Origin: Bacteroidales bacterium
Lineage (GTDB): Bacteria; Bacteroidota; Bacteroidia; Bacteroidales; Bacteroidaceae
Length of the DNA: 31,279 bases
Direction: 5' to 3'
NCBI GenBank assembly: GCA_004555245.1
Contig: SFIS01000034.1
Span: 1-31,279, forward strand
The translations under genes and the position numbers were made by a program. Within the stretch, counting starts at the first letter, position 1, and every line of letters starts with the position of its first letter. Below are positions 15,567 through 23,703 of this stretch, in pieces. The notes under the pieces are model-generated. The model saw nothing but the letters and a program-made list of their open reading frames with translations, was not told where the DNA came from and searched no databases.

Positions 15567-16835
15567 ATGACATACAACGAAACAATTGACTATCTATACA
15601 ACGCAGCCCCAGCCTTTACGAAGGTCGGGGCTGTGGCATATAAGGACGGTCTGGCAAACACGCTTGCCCTCGACAGGCACGCCGGGCATCCGCACAGGGC
15701 GTATCTCACCGTGCATGTGGCAGGGACAAACGGCAAGGGGTCGTGCTCACACTCCATTGCCGCCGTCTTGCAGGAGGCGGGGCTGAAGGTGGGGCTTTTC
15801 ACCTCCCCGCATCTTGTCACGTTCCGTGAGCGCATACGTGTCAACGGAGAGATGATAAGCGAGCGATATGTCGTGGAATGGGTGGAACGGAACAGGGACT
15901 TCTTCAACTCCCTCTCGCCCTCGTTCTTTGAAATAACCACTGCCATGGCTTTTGAGTATTTCAGAGACGCTGCTGTCGATGTGGCAGTGATAGAGGTGGG
16001 GCTTGGCGGAAGACTTGATTGCACCAATATTATCACTCCGATACTCTCTGTGATAACTAACATATCGTTTGACCATACACAGTTTCTCGGCAACACCCTG
16101 CCTCTCATTGCGGCAGAGAAGGGCGGCATCATCAAGGAAGGCGTACCCGTTGTCGTGGGAGAAGCGGATGACGGGACACGCCCCGTCTTTGAACGGATAG
16201 CGGCAGAGCGACACGCACCGCTCATCTTCGCAGAAGACAAACGCCCTGTGCTTGACGTGGATTATGAACTCAAGGGCGACTATCAGCGACAGAACCTCAA
16301 TACAGTGCTGTCATGCCTCCTGCCTCTTGCCCGTGCCCTGAAAAGCCGTGGCTACAAAATAGAAAACGCGACAAATGTTGTACGCCGCGCATTGGAGAAC
16401 GTATGCCGAGTCACGGGGCTCCAGGGGCGGTGGCAGACTTTGTCCGAACGTCCCCTTGTGATTTGCGACACTGGACACAATGTGGCGGCATGGAAGTATC
16501 TGTCAGGACAGATTGCTGCAACAGAGTGCGGCGGAACTCTGAGGATGGTCTTCGGTATGGTGGACGACAAGGACATCGACACCGTGACACGTATGTTGCC
16601 GCGCAATGCGACATACTATTTCACACAAGCCTCGACACACAGGGCCATTCCTGCAGGCAAGGTCATGGAGAAGGCGGTGGCACATGGGCTGAACGGTACT
16701 TGTTATGACTGCGTAGAGGAGGCTTATCGCGCAGCACTTGAAGCGTCAGGCGACGACGACTTCATATTCGTGGGAGGGTCGAGCTATGTAGTGGCAGACC
16801 TGTTGAGATATGTGAAGGGAGAACCGGCAGAATGA
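15567..16835 (+). CDS. folC: Bifunctional folylpolyglutamate synthase / dihydrofolate synthase
   Basis: FolC adds glutamate to dihydropteroate and to folates, using ATP, in the cytoplasm. The P-loop GTNGKGS (about residues 53-59), the following SHPH-type strand (GLFTSPHLVTFRERI) and the GLGGRLDCTNI motif are diagnostic. IKEGVPVVVG and the C-terminal Mur-ligase-like domain with CDTGHNVAAW complete it. The ATG at 15567 gives MTYNETIDYLYNAAPAF, the usual family N-terminus. The ATG at 15534 would add eleven residues from within an inverted repeat. Predicted length is 422 residues, normal. It follows dnaJ by 93 bases and ends ahead of a bidirectional terminator. Confidence 0.95.
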   Translation: MTYNETIDYLYNAAPAFTKVGAVAYKDGLANTLALDRHAGHPHRAYLTVHVAGTNGKGSCSHSIAAVLQEAGLKVGLFTSPHLVTFRERIRVNGEMISERYVVEWVERNRDFFNSLSPSFFEITTAMAFEYFRDAAVDVAVIEVGLGGRLDCTNIITPILSVITNISFDHTQFLGNTLPLIAAEKGGIIKEGVPVVVGEADDGTRPVFERIAAERHAPLIFAEDKRPVLDVDYELKGDYQRQNLNTVLSCLLPLARALKSRGYKIENATNVVRRALENVCRVTGLQGRWQTLSERPLVICDTGHNVAAWKYLSGQIAATECGGTLRMVFGMVDDKDIDTVTRMLPRNATYYFTQASTHRAIPAGKVMEKAVAHGLNGTCYDCVEEAYRAALEASGDDDFIFVGGSSYVVADLLRYVKGEPAE

Positions 16836-17024
16836 GATTCTGACTGAACACCCTGGGCGTGTATGTCGATTTCGGGGCGTACGGATGAATGACGCGATTT
16901 GCGGAACATAGGGCAGCTGTCACGTCTTGTGTGACCAGAGCACCTTACCGGACATGCCGCAGGAAGATGCTCGAGATACTCCTTGGCGTTACGTGCCAGA
17001 CATACAGGTGAGGATGGCGGATAT
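16836..17024. other. Gene-free gap between folC and the terminator
   Basis: No gene, promoter or clear fold is recognised here apart from a 5-bp GTCAC/GTGAC pairing near 16919-16935. The remaining gap on the far side of the terminator (17068-17212) likewise shows nothing. Confidence 0.4.
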
Positions 17025-17067
17025 GAAAAAAGGAGACAAAACCATCGTCTGGCTTTTGTCTCCTTTT
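17025..17067. terminator. Bidirectional terminator between convergent folC and rng
   Basis: AAAAGGAGACAAAA (17028-17041) pairs perfectly with TTTTGTCTCCTTTT (17054-17067) around a 12-base loop. The A and T ends give a U-run in either direction. It serves folC (plus) and rng (minus). Confidence 0.85.
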
Positions 17068-17212
17068 CGGTTGTAGTATTCTATTGTCTTTACTTGCCGG
17101 AGTGTAGGGTGGATGCTACAGCCCGAGGCTACAGTCTGGTGTGGCGGTTTTGTGTATGGTATGTGGCAGACTGTGTCAGACTGCTGTTGCAGAAGGCTTG
17201 AATGTCTGTCTG

Positions 17213-18784
17213 TCAGTAGTCGCACTCCTCTTTCATGTCTATGAACTGTCCTTTGCTGTCGTAGAATTCGTATTGCAGGAAAGCGAGTTTCTGTGATTCA
17301 ATGATTCGAAGCCCGAGGCTGTATCTTACCTGCCATCTGCGTTTCAGGCTCCAGAATCCTTTGTTGATATATGCCGCCACGTAGGGGTGCAGGTGCAGGG
17401 TGAAGCGTTTCTCTCCCACTTTGTTCACGAGATAGTCTATCTTGTGTTCGAGTTGTTCGGTGAAGAGGATGCTTGATTTTATTGTTCCTTTGCCGAAACA
17501 TGTGGGGCATACTTCTTCTACATTGACATCCATGGCAGGCCGCACGCGCTGTCGGGTGATCTGCATCAGTCCGAACTTTGACAGTGGCAGGATGTTGTGC
17601 CGTGCGCGGTCGTGCTGCATGTTACGGCACATGCGCTCGTAGAGTTGCTGTCTGTCTTCTGCAAGGTGCATGTCGATGAAATCGACGATGATTATTCCTC
17701 CCATGTCGCGCAGGCGAAGCTGCCGTGCCAGTTCGTCTGCTGCCCCAAGGTTGACGTCGAGCGCATTCTGCTCCTGTCCGTTTTCGGAGCGTGTGCGGTT
17801 GCCGCTGTTGACATCCACGACGTGCATGGCTTCGGTATGTTCGATGATGAGGTATGCGCCGTGTCTGTAGTTGACGGTCTTTCCGAATCCGGACTTCAGC
17901 TGTTTTGTCACGTTGAAGTTGTCGAAGATGGGTGTCTTACCGTCGTACATCTTCACGATGCTTGTCTTTGATGGTGCGATGAGGCTGATGTAGTCCTTTA
18001 TCTCGTTATATACATCGTTGTCGTTGACATAGATGGCAGAGTAGGTGGGGTTGAAGAGGTCGCGCAGCAATGCAACAGCCCTTCCGGTCTCTTCATATAC
18101 CAGCTGTGGGCGTTTCTGCGTCTTCTGGACTTTCTGTATGACATCTTCCCATCGTTTCATGAGAACGGAGAGCTCGTTGCGCAACTCTTCTCCGTCGCAT
18201 CCTTCGGCTACAGTCCTGACGATGATGCCTACGTTTTTCGGTTTGACGCTTTGTACTATTTGCTTCAGGCGTGTTCTCTCTTCTCCGCTTTTTATTTTTG
18301 ACGAGACGGAGACTTTGTCATGGAACGGCATCAGGACGAGGAATCTGCCTGCGAAGGATATCTCTCCTGTCAGCCGCGGACCTTTTGTAGATATCGGCTC
18401 TTTCACTATCTGCACGAGCACCTCGTCGTCTTTTGCCAGCGTCTGTGCGATGCTGCCGTCTTTCTTTATGTCGGGCAGGCGTTGTGCCTTGTCGAATGGG
18501 AAGAGTTTCTTACGGTCGCTCTGCACCTGTTTCAGGTATTTGGCATAGCTCTGGTATTGGTTTCCCAGGTCGAGATAGTGTAGGAATGCGTCCCGCTCGT
18601 ACCCCACATCAACGAAAGAGGCATTAAGTCCGGGCATCACTTTGCGTACCTTTGCCATATAGACGTTTCCTACGGCAAAGGAAGCTGAACGGGGCTCGGT
18701 CTGGTATTCCACAAGACTTTTGTCCTCAAGCAATGCGATGGATATCTCTTTCTCCTTTACGTCGATGATAAGTTCGCTTGTCAT
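17213..18784 (-). CDS. rng: Ribonuclease E/G family endoribonuclease
   Basis: RNase G cuts single-stranded AU-rich RNA, matures 16S rRNA and starts mRNA decay. An S1-like domain occupies about residues 38-130. The catalytic magnesium residues are D324 (VVDVNSGNR) and D368 in IIIVDFIDMH. The zinc-link cysteines C426 and C429 lie in VCPTCFGKG. At 523 residues it has the RNase G size and lacks the long degradosome scaffold of RNase E. The start MTSELIIDVKEKEISIALLEDK matches the family. Upstream on the same strand lie a small ribosome-associated protein and HU. A hairpin in the leader (18853-18911) could terminate their transcript or regulate this one. Confidence 0.94.
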   Translation of the reverse strand: MTSELIIDVKEKEISIALLEDKSLVEYQTEPRSASFAVGNVYMAKVRKVMPGLNASFVDVGYERDAFLHYLDLGNQYQSYAKYLKQVQSDRKKLFPFDKAQRLPDIKKDGSIAQTLAKDDEVLVQIVKEPISTKGPRLTGEISFAGRFLVLMPFHDKVSVSSKIKSGEERTRLKQIVQSVKPKNVGIIVRTVAEGCDGEELRNELSVLMKRWEDVIQKVQKTQKRPQLVYEETGRAVALLRDLFNPTYSAIYVNDNDVYNEIKDYISLIAPSKTSIVKMYDGKTPIFDNFNVTKQLKSGFGKTVNYRHGAYLIIEHTEAMHVVDVNSGNRTRSENGQEQNALDVNLGAADELARQLRLRDMGGIIIVDFIDMHLAEDRQQLYERMCRNMQHDRARHNILPLSKFGLMQITRQRVRPAMDVNVEEVCPTCFGKGTIKSSILFTEQLEHKIDYLVNKVGEKRFTLHLHPYVAAYINKGFWSLKRRWQVRYSLGLRIIESQKLAFLQYEFYDSKGQFIDMKEECDY

Positions 18785-18852
18785 ATTGTCGTTGCTGTTG
18801 TTGTTTTGATGTGAGTTCGTAGGGATTGAATGTTCTGTGTGGATAAGACAAA

Positions 18853-18911
18853 GGGTATGTCGTCAAGGCTCATGTCGCTTGTAGGGACAGGAACATCTTG
18901 TTGACATACCC
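18853..18911 (-). other. Long hairpin in the rng leader, possible terminator or attenuator
   Basis: GGGTATGTCGTCAAG (18853-18867) pairs with CTTGTTGACATACCC (18897-18911) at 13 of 15 positions. On the minus strand it is followed by TTTGTCTTAT, a weak U-run. It stands 68 bases before the rng start and 121 bases after the small upstream gene. It could end the upstream transcript or be an autoregulatory leader structure. Confidence 0.55.
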
Positions 18912-19031
18912 CTCAGCCGTAAAGACTGGTGAGCCAAGTGTTGTAGTGAATGCTTCGCCGTGGTGTCTTTCTGTCTGCCGAGGCTGACGATTCAGTCTCC
19001 GTTGTCTTGTCAGAAAGTGCGGCTATGCATG

Positions 19032-19121
19032 TTACTTGCTCTTATGTCTGTTCTTACGGAGTCTCTTTTTACGCTTATGAGTAGCCATCTTGTGGCCCTT
19101 TTTCTTTTTACCGTTTGGCAT
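19032..19121 (-). CDS. Small AURKAIP1/COX24-domain (DUF1713) ribosome-associated protein
   Basis: This 29-residue open frame encodes MPNGKKKKGHKMATHKRKKR followed by LRKNRHKSK, of which more than half the residues are Lys, Arg or His. It matches the short AURKAIP1/COX24-type proteins annotated in Bacteroidota. Those relate to mitochondrial small-subunit protein mS38 and, as I recall, to mycobacterial bS22, which suggests a small-ribosomal-subunit protein buried in rRNA. It is too short for most gene finders. The ATG at 19121 and TAA at 19032-19034 are clear. It lies downstream of the HU gene by 137 bases and upstream of RNase G, an rRNA-processing enzyme. The family assignment is good; the ribosomal role is inferred. 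Confidence 0.85.
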   Translation of the reverse strand: MPNGKKKKGHKMATHKRKKRLRKNRHKSK

Positions 19122-19258
19122 AATGTTTTAAGTTTTAAATGGTTAATATATTTTTCCGTCTAATAATCTTGTTTGCCGTCGATGCGGTGGCGTATGTCTT
19201 TTCTGCCCGCAGCCGTACCTCGAATGTTTTATGGCTCTCTTTTTGCGGTTCTGGCTGT

Positions 19259-19558
19259 TTAGTCTTCTGCTGTCACTTCTTCTCCCTTCATCATCTGCAG
19301 GAAGCTTTTTGCCGGCTTGAATGCAGGTATGTCGTGGGCAGGGATTGTGATGGTAGTGTTCTTTGAGATGTTACGTGCTGTCTTTGCCGCACGCTGTTTC
19401 ACATTGAAACTGCCGAAGCCGCGGAGATAGATATTCTCGCGTTTGTTAACCATATTTGACTTCACGACTTCCATGAAAGCCTCAATGGCAATAGTGGCGT
19501 CTTTGCGTGCTATACCTGTCTTTTCAACAATCTCGTTTATGATATCTGCTTTTGTCAT
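19259..19558 (-). CDS. HU family DNA-binding protein
   Basis: HU/IHF proteins are small dimeric nucleoid proteins that bend DNA. The 99-residue product has the helical N-terminus (MTKADIINEIVEKTGIARKD) and the beta-arm region with the IYLRGFGSFNVKQRAAKTAR block. The usual arm signature is modified to NISKNTTITIPAHDIPAFKPAKSF, as in many Bacteroidota HU proteins. The ATG at 19558 is chosen; an in-frame start at 19591 would add eleven unlikely residues. A -7 element (19714-19721) lies about 155 bases upstream. Confidence 0.93.
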   Translation of the reverse strand: MTKADIINEIVEKTGIARKDATIAIEAFMEVVKSNMVNKRENIYLRGFGSFNVKQRAAKTARNISKNTTITIPAHDIPAFKPAKSFLQMMKGEEVTAED

Positions 19559-19713
19559 TTTGTTTGTATGTATTTTTGTTGTGTTACTCAATTCTGTGTA
19601 TTCAGCATAGACACAACTCGCCAGCCTTTTTGCGTGCTGCGTCGTGCTTGCAAATTGTGTCGCACAATCACCGTCATCAGACGTCGGTGCATGTTCCTTG
19701 TTGTTTTGCCGTG

Positions 19714-19721
19714 CAAAGTTA
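19714..19721 (-). promoter_or_regulatory. -7 promoter element for the HU gene
   Basis: On the minus strand this reads TAACTTTG, an exact TAnnTTTG match. The resulting leader is about 150 bases. In the gap 19559-19949 nothing but promoters and AT-rich tracts is recognised. Confidence 0.6.
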
Positions 19722-19791
19722 CAAGTTTTTTGTCGGATAATGAAATATATTTATGTTTTTTTTTCTATATCGTTGATTTTTATTGACTTTT

Positions 19792-19823
19792 ATTGCCAAT
19801 ATCAGTTTTTTTTACTACTTTTG
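19792..19823 (+). promoter_or_regulatory. Promoter for pyk
   Basis: TACTTTTG (19816-19823) matches the -7 consensus. ATTG (19792-19795) lies 20 bases upstream, near the place of a -33 TTTG box. Transcription would start near 19830, about 120 bases before the pyk ATG. Confidence 0.6.
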
Positions 19824-19949
19824 CAGGCGAGATTGTATTATTTTCGGTTGACGGGATGATTACATTTTACACAGACACATTATATATATATTAGTTGACG
19901 GGTTGGCATTCTTGTTTAGTGTCAGCCAGAAGAAATCAAGCAGAAATTT

Positions 19950-21389
19950 ATGAAACAGACAAAGATTGTAGCATCAATCAGCGACCGCCGCTGTTCAGTA
20001 GAGTTTATAGACAGTCTGTACAAGGCTGGCGTGAATGTTATCCGTATGAATACGGCTCACGCCACTCCCGACGGGCTGCGTACCATCATCCGTAACACTC
20101 GTGCCGTATCTCCGGACCTGGGCATATTGATAGACACGAAGGGACCGGAGGTGCGTTCTACTTCAGTGGAGAGTCCTATCCAATATCATACGGGCGAGCA
20201 TCTCACCATTGTTGGCAAGCCGGGATGTCCGACGACACACGATGTCATCTGCCTCTCGTACGAGAATATCGCACAGGACGTGAGGTGTGGAGATGATATC
20301 CTTTTTGATGACGGCGCGCTCGACATGAAGGTTGTGAGCGTAAAAGGTGACAACATTGAGGTGGAGGTGATGAACGACGGGACACTCGGTGCGAACAAGA
20401 GTGTCAATGTCCCGGGCGAGCACATCGAGCTGCCGGCTCTGACAGACCGCGACCGTAAGAATATTCTGCTTGCCATCGAGGAGAACATTGATTTCATCGC
20501 CCACTCGTTTGTAAGAAGTGCGGCTGACGTGAAGGCTGTCCAGGATATTCTCGACGCTCACGGCTCGGACATAAAGATTATTTCCAAGATAGAGAATCAG
20601 GAGGGTGTTGACAATATCGACGAAATCATTGAGGCAAGCTATGGCATCATGATAGCTCGTGGCGACCTCGGCATCGAGGTGCCGCTTGAAAGCATACCGT
20701 CCATCCAGCGTCAGATTACGCGTAAGTGTATCAAGGCAAAGAAGCCTGTCATCGTTGCCACCCAGATGTTGCATACGATGATTGAGAATCCCCGTCCTAC
20801 ACGTGCCGAGGTCTCTGATATCGCCACTGCCATATACACACGCACCGATGCTGTCATGCTGTCTGGCGAGACTGCCAGCGGCAGATATCCGTTGGAGGCT
20901 GTCGCGACGATGGCTTCAATCGCTAAGCGTGTGGAGCATGACATCCACAATTCCGCTGTCGGCAAGGTGTCGATGCAGGAGATGATTGACACTGCCGACT
21001 ATCTTTCAAACTGTGCCATCGACGCCATCGAGAAACTCAATGTGCGTGCCATCATCACCGACTGCAAGACGGGCAGCACGGCGCGCAAGTTGTCGAGCTA
21101 TCGAGGCTCGATTCCTGTCATCGCCGTTTGTTTCAATCCGAAGGTTCACCGCGAGCTGTCGCTCAGCTATGGCATTGCCGCCATCTCTGTGCCTGAGGAT
21201 TACAATCCGAAGCAGCAGTTTGTAGAAGCGGTGAAAGAGCTTCTCTACCGCCATGAGCTGACGCAGGACGACAGGGTTGTGTATCTCAGCGGTTCGTTTG
21301 CTGAGGGCGGCTATTCTTCTATCCTGCAGATTATGAGGGTGAAGGATATCCTTCTCGGCAATTCTGTAACACCTCCAAAGTCTGTCTGA
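19950..21389 (+). CDS. pyk: Pyruvate kinase
   Basis: Pyruvate kinase converts phosphoenolpyruvate and ADP to pyruvate and ATP, the last step of glycolysis. Diagnostic parts are the N-terminal TKIVASISD and VIRMNTAHAT blocks, ILIDTKGPEVR, the catalytic IISKIENQEGVDNIDEI strand, and MIARGDLGIEVP with the metal-binding region. VATQMLHTMIENPRPTRAEVSD and the DAVMLSGETASGRYP loop follow. The B domain (about 70-165) and C-terminal regulatory domain are both present, and 479 residues is full length. It has its own promoter and a strong terminator, so it is probably a single-gene transcript. Confidence 0.97.
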   Translation: MKQTKIVASISDRRCSVEFIDSLYKAGVNVIRMNTAHATPDGLRTIIRNTRAVSPDLGILIDTKGPEVRSTSVESPIQYHTGEHLTIVGKPGCPTTHDVICLSYENIAQDVRCGDDILFDDGALDMKVVSVKGDNIEVEVMNDGTLGANKSVNVPGEHIELPALTDRDRKNILLAIEENIDFIAHSFVRSAADVKAVQDILDAHGSDIKIISKIENQEGVDNIDEIIEASYGIMIARGDLGIEVPLESIPSIQRQITRKCIKAKKPVIVATQMLHTMIENPRPTRAEVSDIATAIYTRTDAVMLSGETASGRYPLEAVATMASIAKRVEHDIHNSAVGKVSMQEMIDTADYLSNCAIDAIEKLNVRAIITDCKTGSTARKLSSYRGSIPVIAVCFNPKVHRELSLSYGIAAISVPEDYNPKQQFVEAVKELLYRHELTQDDRVVYLSGSFAEGGYSSILQIMRVKDILLGNSVTPPKSV

Positions 21390-21509
21390 CACTGCCTCTG
21401 ACACTCTCCCGCCGCCTGCTTACTGTCTTCGGTGCGTTTCTGTACCTTGTCTGCAGGGAGGACGGCGGCATTGTCTGCCGGTTGGGAAACCTGACCGGCA
21501 AAAAAAGGA

Positions 21510-21565
21510 AATCAGCAACACCGGCCGCGTCATGTACGCCGTGCCGGTGTTGCTGATTCTTTTTA
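21510..21565. terminator. Bidirectional terminator between pyk and the Na/Pi transporter
   Basis: A perfect 16-bp stem (AATCAGCAACACCGGC at 21510-21525 with 21543-21558) has a 17-base loop and is followed by CTTTTTATT. An A-run on the other side (21500-21506) supports use from the convergent gene as well. Confidence 0.92.
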
Positions 21566-21597
21566 TTGATGTCTGGATTTGCCTGAGGTGCGGGGTG

Positions 21598-23277
21598 TCA
21601 TTCTCCCGCTTCTGCCTGTACGACGTTCACCACGTAGTCTCCGACTTTCTCACACTCTGCGATGAAATCGTTGAAGAATGTGCCGAGGTGATAGCTGTAC
21701 TTGCCTGAGTTGACGGCTTCGAGATTGCTCGTCCTGCAAAGTGATCGCAGATGGTTGATGTTCTCTTCAATCTGATAGCTCTTTGAGAGGTCGATGCGTA
21801 TGTGTTCCGGTCCGGTCAGAATGGCGTACATCTCGTTGAGGGCGATGTCAGTGAGGTCGAGCATCTGGTTGATTGATGTCGATTGTGATTCGGTGAAGGC
21901 GTCGTTCTCGTATTTGCGCTTGCGTTTGATGGTCCGTGCAAGATGGTACATCGAGTCTCCGATGCTCTCCAGTTCGTCAACCTCTCTGAGCATGCGTGTG
22001 ATGTGGTTTTTCGAGTAGGCCGAAAGGCGCCCTTCGCTCACTTGTCTGAGATATTCTGCTATCTCCACCTCCATGTTGTCGGTGATTTGCTCATAGTGTT
22101 CGATGCGTTTGAATTCCTTCTCGAAATCCTCGTTCTTCTCAGCCTTCAGTGCGCGTCTCACCATTCCGAGCATGGCATGGCATCTTTCAGCCATGACACC
22201 GACTTCGTTGCGTGCCTGCCAGATGGAGAGCTCTGCCGTGGAGAGCAGTCCTCCGGAGATGTAGCGCAGGCGCACTTCCTGGTCTTCCTCGTCTTTCTGG
22301 GGCAGTGCCCAGCATACGAATTTCTCTATCTGTTTCACGAAACCGATGAGCAGGAGTGTGTTGAAGATGTTGAACATCGTGTGGAAGGCAGAGAGCTGCA
22401 TGAGTTGGCTGTCGCCGGCTTTCATGAATGTAGCGACAATCCATCGCACGATGTCGCAGAAGGGATAGAACATCACGAGTACGACAATGACGCCGAAAAC
22501 GTTGAAGAACATGTGTGCGAGTGCCGCCCGTCGGGCTTGTGTGCCGGCTGTCAGCGATGCCATGACGGCTGTTATTGTCGTGCCGATGTTCTGTCCCATG
22601 GCGAGTGCTGCCGCGAGTTCGAGGCTGAAGCCGGGTATCTTCATGTCGAAGAGCATGAGCGTGATGGCCATCGTGGCTGCGGAGGCCTGTACGAGCATAG
22701 TGACGAGGGCTCCGACGAGCACGAAGAGGATGACGGTGAAGAATCCTCCGTCGGCCAGCTGTGCCAGCATCGTGGCCACCATGCCGCCGATGTTAAGGTC
22801 GTTGGCAGATTGCTGCAGATAAGACAGACCCATAAAGAGGAATGCGAATCCGAAGATGAATTCTCCGATGCTCTTGCGTCTTGAATCTCCGCTGAAGAAG
22901 AGGGGAATGCCTATAGCGACCAGAGGCAGGGCCAATGCGGCAATGTTTACTTTGAATCCGACAATCGATATAATCCATGCCGTGACGGTGGTGCCGACGT
23001 TTGCACCCATAATGACGCCGATAGATTGTGACAATGTCATCAAGCCGGCGTTGACAAAACTTACTACCATCACTGTCGTTGCGCTCGACGACTGTATGAG
23101 GGCTGTTACAAAAATTCCCGTGAGCACGCCCATCACACGGTTTTTGGTCATGGCGGCGAGCACGGAGCGAAGCCTGTCGCCTGCAAATTTCTCCAGACCC
23201 TCGCTCATGGTCTTCATGCCGAAGAGGAAGAGACCGAGAGAGCCTATCAGAGAAAGCAGATTGATAAGTATTTCCAT
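21598..23277 (-). CDS. Na+/phosphate cotransporter family protein with PhoU-like C-terminus
   Basis: This inner-membrane protein is predicted to import phosphate with sodium. The N-terminal half (about 1-330) contains two inverted Na/Pi repeats. The first carries the QSSSATTVMVVSF motif and the GANVGTTVTAW segment. The second carries a less exact QASAATMAITLML and GQNIGTTITAV. About residues 345-555 are hydrophilic and helical, resembling PhoU, which may gate or regulate the transporter. Length (559) fits the NptA/PhoU fusion type. It is transcribed alone from a nearby -7 element and ends at the terminator shared with pyk. Transport of phosphate is inferred from family only. Confidence 0.92.
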   Translation of the reverse strand: MEILINLLSLIGSLGLFLFGMKTMSEGLEKFAGDRLRSVLAAMTKNRVMGVLTGIFVTALIQSSSATTVMVVSFVNAGLMTLSQSIGVIMGANVGTTVTAWIISIVGFKVNIAALALPLVAIGIPLFFSGDSRRKSIGEFIFGFAFLFMGLSYLQQSANDLNIGGMVATMLAQLADGGFFTVILFVLVGALVTMLVQASAATMAITLMLFDMKIPGFSLELAAALAMGQNIGTTITAVMASLTAGTQARRAALAHMFFNVFGVIVVLVMFYPFCDIVRWIVATFMKAGDSQLMQLSAFHTMFNIFNTLLLIGFVKQIEKFVCWALPQKDEEDQEVRLRYISGGLLSTAELSIWQARNEVGVMAERCHAMLGMVRRALKAEKNEDFEKEFKRIEHYEQITDNMEVEIAEYLRQVSEGRLSAYSKNHITRMLREVDELESIGDSMYHLARTIKRKRKYENDAFTESQSTSINQMLDLTDIALNEMYAILTGPEHIRIDLSKSYQIEENINHLRSLCRTSNLEAVNSGKYSYHLGTFFNDFIAECEKVGDYVVNVVQAEAGE

Positions 23278-23309
23278 CTGGTTTTGTAGGTGTATTTGAA
23301 AAACTTTTG

Positions 23310-23317
23310 CAAAAATA
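23310..23317 (-). promoter_or_regulatory. -7 promoter element for the Na/Pi transporter
   Basis: On the minus strand this reads TATTTTTG, matching TAnnTTTG. The predicted leader is about 25 bases long. Confidence 0.55.
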
Positions 23318-23414
23318 CTACATAATTATGTTTTTTTTGTTATATCGATGTTAAAAGTTGTTATGAATACTAATTTTCTTTACCTATGCTTACTTTAGTT
23401 ATGATTATTCGGAG

Positions 23415-23422
23415 TAACTTTG
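23415..23422 (+). promoter_or_regulatory. -7 promoter element for the pan-coa cluster
   Basis: TAACTTTG matches TAnnTTTG and is followed by CACTC, as at the promoter at 2698. A TTTA (23394-23397) lies 17 bases upstream as an imperfect -33 box. The transcript would carry about 275 bases before panB. Confidence 0.55.
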
Positions 23423-23429
23423 CACTCGA

Positions 23430-23703
23430 AAAAAGAGCATACTTTTAAAAACGACTATGATGCGGCTTTGTGTCGCACAGCTGTGTTTTACCCGTTGCCG
23501 CTCAAAAGATTCCGAGAGACGGGACTGTCTCTTTTCCCTGCCGCAGCCCGTCGGGACAGGCTGGGGTGGAGGCTGGAAAATGAGGACGGCGAAGCACAGG
23601 GATATAATTCTTTTGTTTTTCAGTTACATGAAATTAGCTGTGGCTGCACCGTAAATCCGTAGCACGCGCTATTTTCGCAATAATGTTTTCTTGTTTTTCA
23701 GAG
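23430..23703 (+). other. Long untranslated leader of panB with several hairpins
   Basis: No supported gene lies between the promoter and panB. TGCGGC (23460-23465) pairs with GTCGCA (23471-23476) around a 5-base loop. Further on, CAGCC and GGCTG near 23545-23570, and GAGAC with GTCTC near 23515-23531, can form stems. I recognise no known riboswitch class. A 65-codon frame starting at 23457 lacks any recognisable feature. Confidence 0.4.

Noticed and set aside
21943..22884. 313-codon plus-strand frame rich in His, Glu and Cys
   Set aside because: It is antisense to the transmembrane part of the Na/Pi transporter, and its composition is what reversed hydrophobic codons give.
23420..23662. Leader peptide or small protein upstream of panB
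   Set aside because: The 80-codon frame starts at a TTG inside the promoter region, and the alternative 65-codon frame at 23457 has no signal, motif or ribosome-binding site. I prefer an untranslated leader.
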